Part shown: positions 1-9,666 of the stretch, in pieces
Numbering within the stretch: position 1 is the first letter of the stretch
Layout: each line of letters starts with the position of its first letter
Assembly: GCA_903887845.1 (NCBI GenBank)
Contig: CAISRC010000122.1
Span: 40,122-104,121, forward strand
Reading direction: 5' to 3'
Source: an uncultured Chlorobiaceae bacterium
GTDB lineage: Bacteria; Bacteroidota; Chlorobiia; Chlorobiales; Chlorobiaceae
DNA: 64,000 nt
Translations under genes and position numbers: made by a program
Notes under the pieces: model-generated
The model's database searches: none
Told to the model about the DNA's origin: nothing
Seen by the model: the letters and a program-made list of their open reading frames with translations, nothing else

Positions 1-1
1 C

Positions 2-430
2 AACGCTTTTGTCAAAATAAATGAGCTTCTCGATCACCTGAACAGCGGCAAAGGTATGGCTGGCAGGTTGATCTCTGACGAAAAAATGGGAACCGAGTTG
101 GCCGAAACGGTCAGCAGCCTGAAAACCACAACCACTGAGCTTTCGAAACTCACGCAGAAAGCCTCCAATGGATCAGGTCTTCTTCCGAAGCTCCTTAATG
201 ACAAGGCAATGGCAAAAAATACCGAAGAGACGCTTGAACATCTTAACCAGGTAGCCTTGAAAACAGAATCACTGATGACCAAACTCAACAATGACAAGGG
301 CACTCTGGCGCAGCTTTCTTCCAATCCGGTGCTCTATAATAACCTGTCACGGACACTCTCTTCGCTGGATTCTGTGCTTGTCGACCTGAAGGCGCACCCG
401 AATCGTTATGTCAAGTTCTCGTTCTTTTAA
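2..430 (+). CDS. MCE/MlaD-family lipid transport protein, C-terminal part
   Basis: The reading frame enters from the left edge, so the N-terminus and MCE domain are missing; 142 residues remain. What is visible is a helical, Ser/Thr/Lys-rich tail with three repeats of a GxLxxLxxD-like motif (GMAGRLISD, GLLPKLLND, GTLAQLSSN), the pattern typical of the C-terminal segment of MlaD/Mce proteins that bind phospholipids at the inner membrane for transfer across the periplasm. It ends with HPNRYVKFSFF, a usual ending in this family. The next gene starts 14 bp later on the same strand. Family assignment rests on the tail only. Confidence 0.75.
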   Translation, partial: NAFVKINELLDHLNSGKGMAGRLISDEKMGTELAETVSSLKTTTTELSKLTQKASNGSGLLPKLLNDKAMAKNTEETLEHLNQVALKTESLMTKLNNDKGTLAQLSSNPVLYNNLSRTLSSLDSVLVDLKAHPNRYVKFSFF

Positions 431-444
431 CGGCAGAAAGCTCT

Positions 445-1611
445 ATGCAATTGCTTCGCGTCCTTATTTTCTCATGCATGATTTTTGCGGGTTTGACCGT
501 ATCGCTCCCGGCAGAGCTCAAGGCTTATGATTTCAAACCTCTTGAAGCCGTTGTTGAGCACGCGATAAGCGACACTGTTTTTCCCGGAGCAAGTCTTGCC
601 GTTCTCTACAAGGGAAAGGTTGTGTTTCACAAGGCTTTCGGCAGAATGACCTATAGCCCAGAAAGCGCTGCCGTTGATACGACAACCATGTACGACCTTG
701 CTTCTCTGACCAAAGCTGTTGTCACCACCAGTATTGTCATGCAGCTTGTCGAACGGGATTCGCTCTCACTTCGGGCACCAGTCGCAAGGTATTTGCCGGA
801 TTTTGCAAAAAACGGCAAAGGAAAGGTCACAATCGAGCAGCTTCTGCGACACACCTCTGGCTTGAGAGCCCACACTTATTTTTCAAAAAGCTGCGAGACC
901 CCGGAAGAGCTCTTCAATACCATTGCCGCCGATACCCTCCTCTCTGCACCAGGCAAAACAACTCTTTACAGTGATCTCGGCTTCATGCTCCTTGGAAAAA
1001 TTATTGAAACCATTTCGGAAAAATCGTTGGCATCAAACTTCCATGAGCGATTTGCGGCACCCCTCAGGATGCAATCAAGCATGTTTACCCCGCCACCATC
1101 ACTCATCCGGCGTATTGCTCCTGTAGAGAAAGATACACTCTGGCCGTTCAGAAGAGAGCGTCCACTGGTTCATGACCAGAATGCCGCGCTCCTTGGAGGA
1201 GTTGCCGGTCATGCCGGATTGTATGCAACAACCGGAGATCTGCTGCTTATGACAGCTATGATGATGAACGACGGGAGCCTCAACGGCCAAGTCTATTTCC
1301 GCCCGGCCACACTGAGAACATTTCTCGCACGGAGCAACTCTCCGAGAGCATTGGGTTGGGATTTGCGTTCTCCTGAGGGACACTCCTCAGCAGGAGACTT
1401 TTTTTCAAATTCTTCTTACGGTCACCTCGGCTTTACCGGAACCAGCATCTGGATTGACCCTGAAAAAAAAATTGCCGTCATTCTGCTCAGCAACAGGGTC
1501 TACCCGACATCAGACAACATCAAAATCCGCACGTTCCGTCCACTGCTTCACAACACTGTCGTGCAGTGCCTGAGGTTGGTCAGGCAAACAAACCTTCCAT
1601 CGGCACAATAG
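445..1611 (+). CDS. Periplasmic serine hydrolase, class C beta-lactamase/PBP type
   Basis: A 388-residue protein with a hydrophobic signal peptide (about residues 1-27). The catalytic SxxK motif is S87-L-T-K90 in DLASLTK. A YSD triad in LYSDLGFMLLG takes the place of the usual YxN, and HLGFTGT near the C-terminus is the HxG-like motif. Such proteins act as penicillin-binding/D-alanyl peptidases or esterases in the periplasm. The exact substrate cannot be read from the sequence, and a true beta-lactamase is not implied. The gene lies 14 bp behind the MlaD-like gene. Its 3' end overlaps the 3' end of the convergent CrtU-like gene by 32 bp. Confidence 0.85.
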   Translation: MQLLRVLIFSCMIFAGLTVSLPAELKAYDFKPLEAVVEHAISDTVFPGASLAVLYKGKVVFHKAFGRMTYSPESAAVDTTTMYDLASLTKAVVTTSIVMQLVERDSLSLRAPVARYLPDFAKNGKGKVTIEQLLRHTSGLRAHTYFSKSCETPEELFNTIAADTLLSAPGKTTLYSDLGFMLLGKIIETISEKSLASNFHERFAAPLRMQSSMFTPPPSLIRRIAPVEKDTLWPFRRERPLVHDQNAALLGGVAGHAGLYATTGDLLLMTAMMMNDGSLNGQVYFRPATLRTFLARSNSPRALGWDLRSPEGHSSAGDFFSNSSYGHLGFTGTSIWIDPEKKIAVILLSNRVYPTSDNIKIRTFRPLLHNTVVQCLRLVRQTNLPSAQ

Positions 1612-3511
1612 GAAGAGGGGTGGGTTTCAACGATTCCTGCCGGAAAATGGCGTTGGCAGCCATGCGTCCGGTAAAGGCCGCCGCCTCCATAAGAAAAACT
1701 GGAGCATCAACTTTTACCCAGTCTCCAGCAAAAAAAAGGTTGGAGAAGGGCGTTACAAGCCCGGGACGACGGGCGTGATCTCCCGGAGCCCAGCGGGTAA
1801 AATTAGACTGTTGCATAAAGAGTTCGTGCAGGATTATGGCATCTTTTGATTCCGGAAATAAAAGATGCAGCTCCTGAAGCATCGTTACCTTGATCTCCTC
1901 TTCTGGCCTGATATCCTTTGGCGCAATGGCGTAGGCATGCATTTCAACAACACAGCCTCCATGCTTTTTTGCCCATGAAATATACGGCTCCTGGAAATGA
2001 GAATAGAGAGAGACAGAATCGGTATAGGTATAACCCGAAACGGTATAGAATGGAAACTCTGCCGTAGGAAGCGGCCGATCAATCCAGAGGCGGTAGACCG
2101 CATAGGGATCAGCCTCCCCGAGGGAAGCGACGTGCGACTCAAACTCAGGATGAGGCAACTGCGAAGCCTTTATCAACTTTTTGGTACCCCGTACGTCAGA
2201 AGCTACCACACAATAATCACAAGCCAACAACTCCGCCTCTCCCCCGTTAGAATCCTTTTCACGGCTCACCATAAGCACGCCCCCTTCAAGTGCAACAGCA
2301 AGCCTGGCAAGGGAAGCCTTGGGCGGGCCACTCACTGGAGTCCCTGATGCATTATATTTGCCAGCATGGCAGGGACAAAAAAAGCCACCAGTCAAGGCAT
2401 CAGGAGCAACAGGACATCCCATGTGTGTGCAACGCCCATCATAAGCAACATAACCGGCACCTTTTCGAGCTATCATAATCGGCACACCTTCAGTAGTAAG
2501 ATAAGCGGCAAATCCCTCTTGATGAACCGTATCAGGATCAAGACGCAAGAAAAGCGGGGTGCCGCTTTCCGGCGAGTCAACAACAACCCCGACAACCTTC
2601 TTTTCATTGACCTTCATGCTTCTTGCCGTACTTCCCTTCCGAAGCTTCACCCCAAGCTGCTCCAGTCTGGTCTCGAGTGGCTTGATGAGAGCAGTCATAC
2701 AATCGAGATTCGTTATTTTAAAGGAAAGTCCTTCCGGGCTGCCCATAAAATAAAAATGAAAATATCGGAGAGCTTCGGCTGCCGACAACATCTCCATGCG
2801 ATTCATCGTCGCATCAGAAAAAGGGTGCAGCACCGTATCAACAAAGGCGGGCAAAGCCTCTCCTCTGCGACAATAGGTCATGAAATCAATCGAATCATAC
2901 TTGCTGAACGTTTTTTTGTACTCGTATCGGAACATCTCCCCCATTGAGGGCAATCCTTTGGAATTTTTCAGAAGGGAGATCAAGTCAAGTCTGCGTGACT
3001 GCCCTACAATAGAGAGCACATTGAGAGGGAATAATTTCGGTGTCTGACCGAATACCTCTTCAGGAGAATTTTTAAACATCACAGGATATCCGGGAGAGTC
3101 TGAAAAAACCTCCTGCTTTACACCAGCAGAGGCAAACATCTCATTGAGATTGTAGTACTGGTCAAAAAAGCCGTGAAACCCGTGCTCCACAGGAAAACGT
3201 TCACCAAGAGCATCAAGATCCCAGCCGGTAAGTTTGCCGCCAAGGGCCGCAGAAGACTCGAGCAGGGTCACTTCAAAACCCCTGCGAGCAAGTTCAAGAG
3301 AGGCGCTGATACCCGCCAGACCACCTCCAATGACCACCACTTTTTTTGATACGTCGAGTCTCTCTTTCCCTTCCGCTCCCTTGGCATCACTACCATAAAA
3401 CTCTTTTCTCGGTTGGTAATATCCAATAAGCCCGGTTGTGCCTGCTACTGCAACACCGGCACCAATACCAGCGCGCATCAGTAGTTTCTTTATAAACTCA
3501 CGTCGTTCCAT
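1580..3511 (-). CDS. crtU: CrtU-like carotenoid desaturase/methyltransferase with Rieske domain
   Basis: A 643-residue flavoprotein. An FAD-binding Rossmann motif (GGGLAG, residues 62-67) and a C-terminal FAD motif region (LFFAGDWVK) mark the phytoene-desaturase/amine-oxidase superfamily. Inserted in the middle (about residues 325-410) is a Rieske [2Fe-2S] module with CTH and, 15 residues later, CPCH, both ligand pairs intact. The N-terminus carries RREFIKK followed by a hydrophobic stretch, resembling a twin-arginine signal. In green sulfur bacteria this architecture matches CrtU, which makes the aromatic rings of chlorobactene and isorenieratene. That specific role is inferred from the family; another carotenoid oxidoreductase is possible. 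It overlaps the convergent serine hydrolase gene. Confidence 0.75.
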   Translation of the reverse strand: MERREFIKKLLMRAGIGAGVAVAGTTGLIGYYQPRKEFYGSDAKGAEGKERLDVSKKVVVIGGGLAGISASLELARRGFEVTLLESSAALGGKLTGWDLDALGERFPVEHGFHGFFDQYYNLNEMFASAGVKQEVFSDSPGYPVMFKNSPEEVFGQTPKLFPLNVLSIVGQSRRLDLISLLKNSKGLPSMGEMFRYEYKKTFSKYDSIDFMTYCRRGEALPAFVDTVLHPFSDATMNRMEMLSAAEALRYFHFYFMGSPEGLSFKITNLDCMTALIKPLETRLEQLGVKLRKGSTARSMKVNEKKVVGVVVDSPESGTPLFLRLDPDTVHQEGFAAYLTTEGVPIMIARKGAGYVAYDGRCTHMGCPVAPDALTGGFFCPCHAGKYNASGTPVSGPPKASLARLAVALEGGVLMVSREKDSNGGEAELLACDYCVVASDVRGTKKLIKASQLPHPEFESHVASLGEADPYAVYRLWIDRPLPTAEFPFYTVSGYTYTDSVSLYSHFQEPYISWAKKHGGCVVEMHAYAIAPKDIRPEEEIKVTMLQELHLLFPESKDAIILHELFMQQSNFTRWAPGDHARRPGLVTPFSNLFFAGDWVKVDAPVFLMEAAAFTGRMAANAIFRQESLKPTPLPIVPMEGLFA

Positions 3512-3612
3512 AACAGTGAAAAGAGCGTTAACCCGTTGAAAATCAATATCCTGAAGTGTACGACTATTTTAACGATAAACGTCGTATGAGCAACCCTTCG
3601 ATGAAAATGCAT

Positions 3613-3891
3613 TTACAACAGCTCCTTTTTCGGAAATTTCAGAAACGACCTGAACAGTTCGTACAAAAAATGGAACGAATTATTGACCGAATGTTCGATG
3701 TGGTGAAATGCTTCAGGAATCTGACCCCCGCTAACAAAGAGATAAGCTGCATAAAGCACAAGAACAGCAGCTATTACAAGTAAAATCTGTACAATTTTTT
3801 TAAGAAAGGAGAACAGAATCATAACAGCGACAATGACGGCAAAGATAAACAACACCGGATGGTGGGCAAGATAATCAACAGCTTTTTCCAT
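3613..3891 (-). CDS. Small two-span membrane protein, unknown function
   Basis: A 92-residue protein with two closely spaced hydrophobic segments (about residues 13-29 and 33-53) followed by an amphipathic tail rich in Phe, His and Lys. I do not recognise a family. It lies 17 bp downstream of lpxB on the same strand, so it may be translated from the lpxB transcript. The start is the only sensible ATG before the first membrane segment. The opposite-strand frame over the same bases lacks protein-like composition. Confidence 0.6.
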   Translation of the reverse strand: MEKAVDYLAHHPVLFIFAVIVAVMILFSFLKKIVQILLVIAAVLVLYAAYLFVSGGQIPEAFHHIEHSVNNSFHFLYELFRSFLKFPKKELL

Positions 3892-3908
3892 AGGAGCACG
3901 TTTTTCGT

Positions 3909-5051
3909 TTAAAGGTATTCCTGTAAAATACCGGCAACTCTGGGTGAGGGAGAAACTTCGGCCAGCTTTGCCCTTGCAGCAAGCAATTCCCGACGCATCG
4001 TGCTGGCAACAGTGGCATTATCAAGAATCATTAGGGCTTGACGGCATATCTCTGTTCCGTGAGCCTCATGCTGTATCAGTTCCGGTACCACCCGTTCACT
4101 ACTCATAAGCCCTTTAACGACAATATTTGCCAGTGATATATTCTTCAGCTTTACCAATTGGCGGCCAATCAGATAATTAAGTTTTCCTGTTTTATAAACA
4201 ACAATCATGGGCACACCAAAACAAAGCGACTCAAAGGTAGCGGTCCCGGAGGTGACAAGAACAAGCTCACTGTACTGCATGACCTCATAGGCTGAACACT
4301 CTATAACGGAGAGATCATCGTATTCCGACAAAACCCGGTAAGCCTCTTCGTCGAGATTCGGTGCTCGCCCAAAAAGAAAAACGGCAGGATACTCACGGCT
4401 CAGCAACCGTGCCGCCTTCAGCATTTCCGGAAAAATGTGGGCAATCTCCTGCTTGCGACTGCCTGGAAGAAGCCCGATAAGCCGGGTTTCGGGCGCAAGA
4501 GTATGTTTTTTGAAAAACAGCTCTCTGGATGGAAGAGAAACTTCAGCAAGCTCTTCAATAACAGGATGACCGACAAATTCCGCACTAATACCGTGGCGCC
4601 GGAAAAATTCAACCTCGAAGTTAAAAATAACAAGCAACCGATCAACATGAGTGCGAATAGCCTTGACACGCCCCTCTTTCCATGCCCAAACCTGGGGGGA
4701 GATATAATAAATAACCGGTATGCCGAGTTTATGAAAAAAACGGGCCATGATCAAGTTCATGCCAGGATAGTCCACAAGTAAAGCTGCAAAAGGCTTTTCC
4801 CGATGTACAGCTTCCTTGAGGTCACGAATAACCCGCCGAAGAAATCCCGTATGCTTCAGCACATCAACAAGCCCCATAATGCTCATTTGTGCAGTATCAT
4901 ATAACAAGTTCGCGCCGAGCTTCCGAAGTTTTTCACCGCCTATACCGAAAACCCTGATATCTGGCCTTGCATTCAACAATTCAGCAATAACTCCGGCTGC
5001 ATGCATATCCCCGGATACTTCCCCAGCTAAAACAAACAACATCTTTGGCAT
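3909..5051 (-). CDS. lpxB: Lipid-A-disaccharide synthase LpxB
   Basis: A 380-residue GT19 glycosyltransferase that joins UDP-2,3-diacylglucosamine and lipid X to form the lipid A disaccharide at the inner membrane. Signatures include GEVSGD (residues 10-15), YISPQVWAWK (116-126) and the nucleotide-sugar binding GLLPGSRKQEI (193-203). Length is normal for the family. This shows the organism builds lipid A, in line with kdsD, lptC and the two MsbA-type transporters in the window. The gene is divergent from the phosphohexomutase gene, with about 120 bp between them. Confidence 0.96.
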   Translation of the reverse strand: MPKMLFVLAGEVSGDMHAAGVIAELLNARPDIRVFGIGGEKLRKLGANLLYDTAQMSIMGLVDVLKHTGFLRRVIRDLKEAVHREKPFAALLVDYPGMNLIMARFFHKLGIPVIYYISPQVWAWKEGRVKAIRTHVDRLLVIFNFEVEFFRRHGISAEFVGHPVIEELAEVSLPSRELFFKKHTLAPETRLIGLLPGSRKQEIAHIFPEMLKAARLLSREYPAVFLFGRAPNLDEEAYRVLSEYDDLSVIECSAYEVMQYSELVLVTSGTATFESLCFGVPMIVVYKTGKLNYLIGRQLVKLKNISLANIVVKGLMSSERVVPELIQHEAHGTEICRQALMILDNATVASTMRRELLAARAKLAEVSPSPRVAGILQEYL

Positions 5052-5171
5052 TAAAAAAGAGTGATAATTGGATGAACGACATTGAATCCGTACCTTAGCA
5101 ATATATTTATTTATTTTTCTTCCAAATGAATAAGAGAATTTTGTTCTTAATTATATCAACATCAATAAAGA

Positions 5172-6554
5172 ATGCAAGTTAGATTCGGTACTGACGGATG
5201 GCGCGCAATTATAGCAAAAGATTATACCTTCGATAACCTGAAACTTGTAGCTCTGGCTTCTGCCCGCTACTTTCTTGATCATCCGAACAGGGCAAAAGGA
5301 GTCTGTATCGGCTATGATACCCGTTTCATGTCCAAAGAATTTGCCGAATATACTGCAAGCATTCTTTCATCACAGGGCCTCAGAGTATTGCTCGCAGACA
5401 GTTTTGTGTCAACTCCGGCAGTTTCTCTTTATGCTAAAGCTAAACAACTTGCCGGTGGTATTGTAATTACCGCATCTCATAATCCGGCAATCTATAATGG
5501 TTTCAAAATCAAGTCACCTTTCGGCGGCCCCGCACACCCGGAAGTGATCGCTGAAATTGAGAACAACCTTACCCTGACAGACCCGCAAACGATAATTGTC
5601 CCCGATAAAAAGCTTATCGAGCTGATTGATATGAAGGGATTTTATCTCAGTCATCTAAAATGCTGCATTGATCTGCCCCTGATTCGCGAGTCAAGAATCA
5701 AAATAGCACATAATGCGATGTTCGGCGCCGGACAGGATCTTATCTCCAATCTGTTTGATGAATCAATGCTCAGTTGCTATCACTGCAGCATTAACCCCGG
5801 TTTTGGAGGCATCAATCCCGAGCCTATGCCTCAGTATATCAAAGAGTTTATTGAATTCTTCAATGAGGTTGAAACTGATGTTGGTATTATCAATGATGGA
5901 GATGCCGACAGGATTGGCATGCTTGACGAAAATGGCATGTTTGTGGATTCCCATAAACTTTTTGCTATTATTCTCAAGGATCTGGTCGAGTATCAGCATA
6001 AAACCGGTGAAGTTGCAAAAACATTTGCGTTGACCGATGTCATCGACAAGATATGCAAGAAACATGATCTTATCATGCATGAACTCCAGATAGGCTTCAA
6101 GCATCTCAGCAAACTCATGACCACGAATAACATCCTTATCGGAGGAGAAGAGTCCGGTGGCATAGGCATTCCCGCATTTCTGCCGGAACGCGATGGTGTC
6201 TATACCGCTCTGCTGATCCTTGAAATGATGACACGCAGGGAAAAGACTCTTGCAGAGCTGGTTCAGGAGTTGTACGATGAGTATGGCTTTTTCTGTTATA
6301 ACCGCGTTGACCTGCGTGTCAGCGAAGCAAAAAAACAGGTCATTATTGATCGTGCCGCAGCAGGTGACCTTACAAGCATCGCTGGATACAAAGTTCTGAA
6401 ATTCAACGATCTCGATGGATACAAATATCACTTTGAAGGCGGCTGGATGCTTATCCGGCCATCCGGTACTGAACCGGTACTGCGCCTCTATTGTGAAGCC
6501 GACTCACAGGAAAAGGTTGATAAAGTGCTGGCCTTTGCGGCAAAACTTGCTTGA
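5172..6554 (+). CDS. Phosphoglucomutase/phosphomannomutase family protein
   Basis: A 460-residue alpha-D-phosphohexomutase with the full set of family motifs: FGTDGWRA at the N-terminus, the phosphoserine loop TASHNP (S102), the metal loop DGDADR (242-247), the sugar loop GGEESGG and the phosphate-binding RPSGTEP (429-435). It interconverts hexose 1- and 6-phosphates; glucose or mannose cannot be chosen from sequence. A second, distinct member of the family lies at 22.8 kb. The stop overlaps a possible TTG start of the ECF sigma gene. Confidence 0.9.
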   Translation: MQVRFGTDGWRAIIAKDYTFDNLKLVALASARYFLDHPNRAKGVCIGYDTRFMSKEFAEYTASILSSQGLRVLLADSFVSTPAVSLYAKAKQLAGGIVITASHNPAIYNGFKIKSPFGGPAHPEVIAEIENNLTLTDPQTIIVPDKKLIELIDMKGFYLSHLKCCIDLPLIRESRIKIAHNAMFGAGQDLISNLFDESMLSCYHCSINPGFGGINPEPMPQYIKEFIEFFNEVETDVGIINDGDADRIGMLDENGMFVDSHKLFAIILKDLVEYQHKTGEVAKTFALTDVIDKICKKHDLIMHELQIGFKHLSKLMTTNNILIGGEESGGIGIPAFLPERDGVYTALLILEMMTRREKTLAELVQELYDEYGFFCYNRVDLRVSEAKKQVIIDRAAAGDLTSIAGYKVLKFNDLDGYKYHFEGGWMLIRPSGTEPVLRLYCEADSQEKVDKVLAFAAKLA

Positions 6555-6589
6555 GCCTGTTTACAATAAGCACATTGCATAAATCAGGG

Positions 6590-7132
6590 ATGGCATCCAA
6601 AGAACAGCTTTTCAGAGCCCTCGTTGACGAACACCAGGAGATGGTTGTCAATACATGTTATCGTTTTGTCTTTAATTGTGAAGATGCCGAGGATCTTGCC
6701 CAGGACGTGTTTGTCGAGGTGTTCCGCTCTTTTGAGCAGTTCCGTGAAGAGGCAAAGCTCTCAACATGGATATACAGAATTGCCGTCACGAAATCGCTTG
6801 ACCACCTGCGCCGTTTGAAAAGAAAAAAACGGTTCAGCTCATTGAAACGGGTTATTGGCATTGGAGACCCATCAGAGGAGATTGCCGCCCCACTGCGCGA
6901 CAATCCTGCAGATGTATGTACTGATAGCGAACGAGCCGGGATATTGCTTGATGCTCTCAGTACACTCCCCGAAAATCAGAAAACGGCATTTCTTCTCAGC
7001 AAACAGGAGGGATACAGTAATCAGGAGATCGCTGATATCCTGAAAACATCGGTTTCAGCAGTAGAATCTCTGATACACAGGGCAAAAAAAAACCTTCACG
7101 ACAAGCTGTATAAATATTTTTCAGATCATTAA
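6590..7132 (+). CDS. ECF-type RNA polymerase sigma factor
   Basis: A 180-residue sigma-70 family protein from ATG 6590; an in-frame TTG at 6551 that overlaps the upstream stop would add 13 residues. Region 2 is seen in [19 protein letters not shown], and region 4 in [23 protein letters not shown] with the helix-turn-helix [14 protein letters not shown]. Regions 1 and 3 are missing, as in extracytoplasmic-function sigma factors. Two downstream genes encode a single-span protein and a periplasmic Spy/CnrX-like protein, a plausible anti-sigma and sensor. The regulon and signal are unknown. Confidence 0.9.
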   Translation: MASKEQLFRALVDEHQEMVVNTCYRFVFNCEDAEDLAQDVFVEVFRSFEQFREEAKLSTWIYRIAVTKSLDHLRRLKRKKRFSSLKRVIGIGDPSEEIAAPLRDNPADVCTDSERAGILLDALSTLPENQKTAFLLSKQEGYSNQEIADILKTSVSAVESLIHRAKKNLHDKLYKYFSDH

Positions 7133-7192
7133 AATAAAAATGCATGTTTTTGAGACGCCTGTCGTCTTATAGATTAATAAGGAGTTATAGAT

Positions 7193-7528
7193 ATGAAAAA
7201 CAGTAAAGCAAGCATAGCCTCTGAGGTCGAAAAAACAATGAGGTTGGCTGATGAGATGGCGCCTCTTGAGGTTAATCCTCTTTTCAGGGTTCGGCTTCTG
7301 CAGAGAATAGAGCAGGAGCCTGAGGGAAGAACGCAGAGTCTGGATTTCAGACTTGCATTCATTGCCTTGCTTGTTATCATCAACCTTGGCTCTACAGTGC
7401 TGACACTGCAGACAAAAAAACAACAGGCAACAACATTGAGCAGTGAAGTGCTTGAGAATCAGAGTTATGACTACACTACCCAGGAGTTTGCCTACTATGA
7501 TCAGACCAATGAAAACCAGACTCCTTGA
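7193..7528 (+). CDS. Single-span protein, candidate anti-sigma factor
   Basis: A 111-residue protein: a cytoplasmic N-terminal part of about 46 residues, one transmembrane helix (about 49-69, LAFIALLVIINLGSTVLTL), and a short polar periplasmic tail rich in Gln, Tyr and Asn. A good ribosome-binding site (AAGGAG) stands just before the ATG. The position directly after an ECF sigma gene and the topology suggest a minimal anti-sigma factor, comparable in layout to CnrY. No zinc-binding HxxxCxxC anti-sigma motif is present. The role is inference from context. Confidence 0.6.
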   Translation: MKNSKASIASEVEKTMRLADEMAPLEVNPLFRVRLLQRIEQEPEGRTQSLDFRLAFIALLVIINLGSTVLTLQTKKQQATTLSSEVLENQSYDYTTQEFAYYDQTNENQTP

Positions 7529-7625
7529 ACATGGCCCGGTGTTATAATTACTTGACACAGGCTATTAAAAAATGAGCGTTCACAACTGAATCACAAACGC
7601 TAACAACCTGACACGGATACATCGC

Positions 7626-8117
7626 ATGGATTTCCTGACTTCAAAACGATTTGTTACAACAGCACTTGTTCTTCTTGTTCTGCTCAATGTAACACTCCTC
7701 AGTGTTCTGTGGTGGCACAACACACTCCAACCTGAGCCTCCAAACCATCAGTTTAACAGACCGCTCTCTTTTGGAGAATCGCTTTCCCTTAGCAAATCTC
7801 AAGCCGCCAGTTTTCGGACGCTACGACAAGAGCATCTTCTCAAAGTCCAGCCCGAAATGGAGAGTATTGCGCTGTTAAAAAAACAACTGGTTGAAGAATC
7901 GGTTAAAGAGCAACCCGATACAAAAAAAATAGAAGCCCTCGCAGCGGAAATCGGGTCCCATCAGGGGGCAATAGAGCGTGATCTTGCGCTTCATTTTCAT
8001 GAACTGGCCAAAATATGCACACCTGAACAACGGGATTCATTGAAAAAAGTGCTTAACCGTATCTCATCACACAAACACTCAATGAGAATGGATCAATCAA
8101 GAGAACATCATCCATAA
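7626..8117 (+). CDS. Membrane-anchored Spy/CpxP/CnrX-like periplasmic protein
   Basis: A 163-residue protein with an N-terminal membrane anchor (about residues 11-30) and a long, Lys/Glu/Gln-rich helical periplasmic domain. The helical part begins with LSLSKSQAASFRTLRQEH and later has CTPEQRDSLKKVL, echoing the LTxxQ repeats of the Spy/CpxP/ZraP/CnrX fold. The C-terminal end is His/Met-rich (HKHSMRMDQSREHHP), which could bind metal. Together with the upstream sigma and single-span genes it forms a likely sensing trio. Metal or envelope-stress sensing is inferred, not shown. Confidence 0.7.
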   Translation: MDFLTSKRFVTTALVLLVLLNVTLLSVLWWHNTLQPEPPNHQFNRPLSFGESLSLSKSQAASFRTLRQEHLLKVQPEMESIALLKKQLVEESVKEQPDTKKIEALAAEIGSHQGAIERDLALHFHELAKICTPEQRDSLKKVLNRISSHKHSMRMDQSREHHP

Positions 8118-8129
8118 AAAAAGACACTA

Positions 8130-9644
8130 TCATTTCCCTCCGAATTTTTTGCCCACTTTAACGGCAAGAAGAGTAACCTCCTGGCTGAAAAGTGCTGCAG
8201 CAAAAGAAAAATAGAGTGCGAGCATCGTTATTTTTATTGCAATACCTGAGCCTCCTTCTGAGAGACCTGGAGCAAGACGAAACTGTAGCATCGCCAGTGC
8301 TATACCCGCAAGAAGAAGCAGAAAAAGCTTAAGCCAGTCATAACGGAGCGGAAAGACTTTGAGGGAATACCATGCCATCACAAGGCACATGACAGCCGTA
8401 CCGGCAACGATAGCATAAGCAGCGCCATCCATGCCGCTCAGAGGAATAAGCCACCAGCAAAAGAGTGCAGTCACCGCCGCTCCGGCAAAGGTGACAACAG
8501 GCAGATAGCGGGTATTGCCGGTAATAAGAAGTCCTGCGGAAAGATTTGTGGAAATCATGTCAAAGACATAACTCAGAAATATCCAGGGAAGAATTGAAAG
8601 TCCAATCCAGTAACGCGGAGGCAGCAGGTAAAAGCGGTCTGAATAGTGGTAACGGACAAGGTCAGGAACAAAAAAGGTGGCTGCAAGCGCCAGAAACATG
8701 GTAAAAAGGGTTGAAATGCTGAGCACATGCTGAAAAAGCTTTTTTGCCTCGGGATCTTTGGCATGTTGTAGAAAAAACGGCTGCCATGCAAAACGGAATA
8801 CCTGGATAAAAAGCTGCAACACAACGCCAAAAGCCGCAATTCTTCCATAAATGCCAACAATGTCAGAAGCCTGATAGCCCTGTCCATAGATTCGTTGAAT
8901 CTCTGAAGGTGGTATGCGGATTAAAATATTCCTGTCAATCAGATGAATCAGCAGTCCGGCAATCCCGGTCGGCACATAAGGCAAGCCAATGCGAAGCATT
9001 TCACGCAACTGGACTTGTGAAAAAAAGATTCTGAATTGACGGAAAACCGGAATAACCAGCAGAAGACTGATCAGTGAACCAAAGGCCTCTGCAATAAAAA
9101 CCCCCGCCAATCCGAAATGAAAGGGAACAATAAGAATAATTGCACTTGCGACAACCGCTATAACACCGACTACTCGTGCAATGGCAAACTGCACAGCCTT
9201 TCTCTTCAGGCGAAGTTCAGCAAATGGAATGACCAGAAGAGTGTCAATCCATAAAATAAGGGCGGCATATCGGACAAAGATGAAGTCTACAGCAGAAAGT
9301 CCTATGAGTTCGGCAATAAGCGGGGCAAAAAGTACAATGCTGATCGCAAAAAGCGTTGATGTCACAAAAAGAGTGATGAACGCCGTGGAAAAAAGCTGGG
9401 TTTCATCCCTGTCTCTATGTGCCGAATCCGAAACTACCTTGAGATAGGAGGTTTCAAGGCCATAAGAAAAGAGAACATTTGCCAGGGCAATATTGGCATA
9501 GATAATAGTTTGTACACCATTATCAAACGTGGAAAGTTTGTTGGCGTAAAGGGGAACCAGAAGATAATTGAGACTACGGGCAAGAATAGTACTCGAACCG
9601 TAGATAACGGTGTCTTTGAAAAGAAGCTTTAATTTTGAAAACAT
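8130..9644 (-). CDS. Polysaccharide flippase-like membrane protein (Wzx/MATE superfamily)
   Basis: A 504-residue integral membrane protein with about a dozen or more hydrophobic helices evenly spread along its length and few charged loops, as in the polysaccharide biosynthesis (Wzx/MurJ-like, MOP) superfamily. The opening, [24 protein letters not shown], is the typical first helix of these flippases. It probably moves undecaprenyl-linked glycans across the inner membrane. It stands apart from the main glycan island at 47 kb, so its partner pathway is not evident. It is followed on the same strand by nothing related, and it ends 12 bp from the convergent Spy-like gene. Confidence 0.82.
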   Translation of the reverse strand: MFSKLKLLFKDTVIYGSSTILARSLNYLLVPLYANKLSTFDNGVQTIIYANIALANVLFSYGLETSYLKVVSDSAHRDRDETQLFSTAFITLFVTSTLFAISIVLFAPLIAELIGLSAVDFIFVRYAALILWIDTLLVIPFAELRLKRKAVQFAIARVVGVIAVVASAIILIVPFHFGLAGVFIAEAFGSLISLLLVIPVFRQFRIFFSQVQLREMLRIGLPYVPTGIAGLLIHLIDRNILIRIPPSEIQRIYGQGYQASDIVGIYGRIAAFGVVLQLFIQVFRFAWQPFFLQHAKDPEAKKLFQHVLSISTLFTMFLALAATFFVPDLVRYHYSDRFYLLPPRYWIGLSILPWIFLSYVFDMISTNLSAGLLITGNTRYLPVVTFAGAAVTALFCWWLIPLSGMDGAAYAIVAGTAVMCLVMAWYSLKVFPLRYDWLKLFLLLLAGIALAMLQFRLAPGLSEGGSGIAIKITMLALYFSFAAALFSQEVTLLAVKVGKKFGGK

Positions 9645-9666
9645 GCAGAAGAAAAATCAGAAAAAC

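Noticed and set aside
445..1611. Antibiotic-resistance beta-lactamase
   Set aside because: The SxxK and HxG-like motifs fit the wide serine hydrolase/PBP family; specific beta-lactamase features cannot be shown.
5763..6431. A 222-residue minus-strand frame inside the phosphohexomutase gene
   Set aside because: It is fully within a gene with all catalytic motifs and has no recognisable domain.
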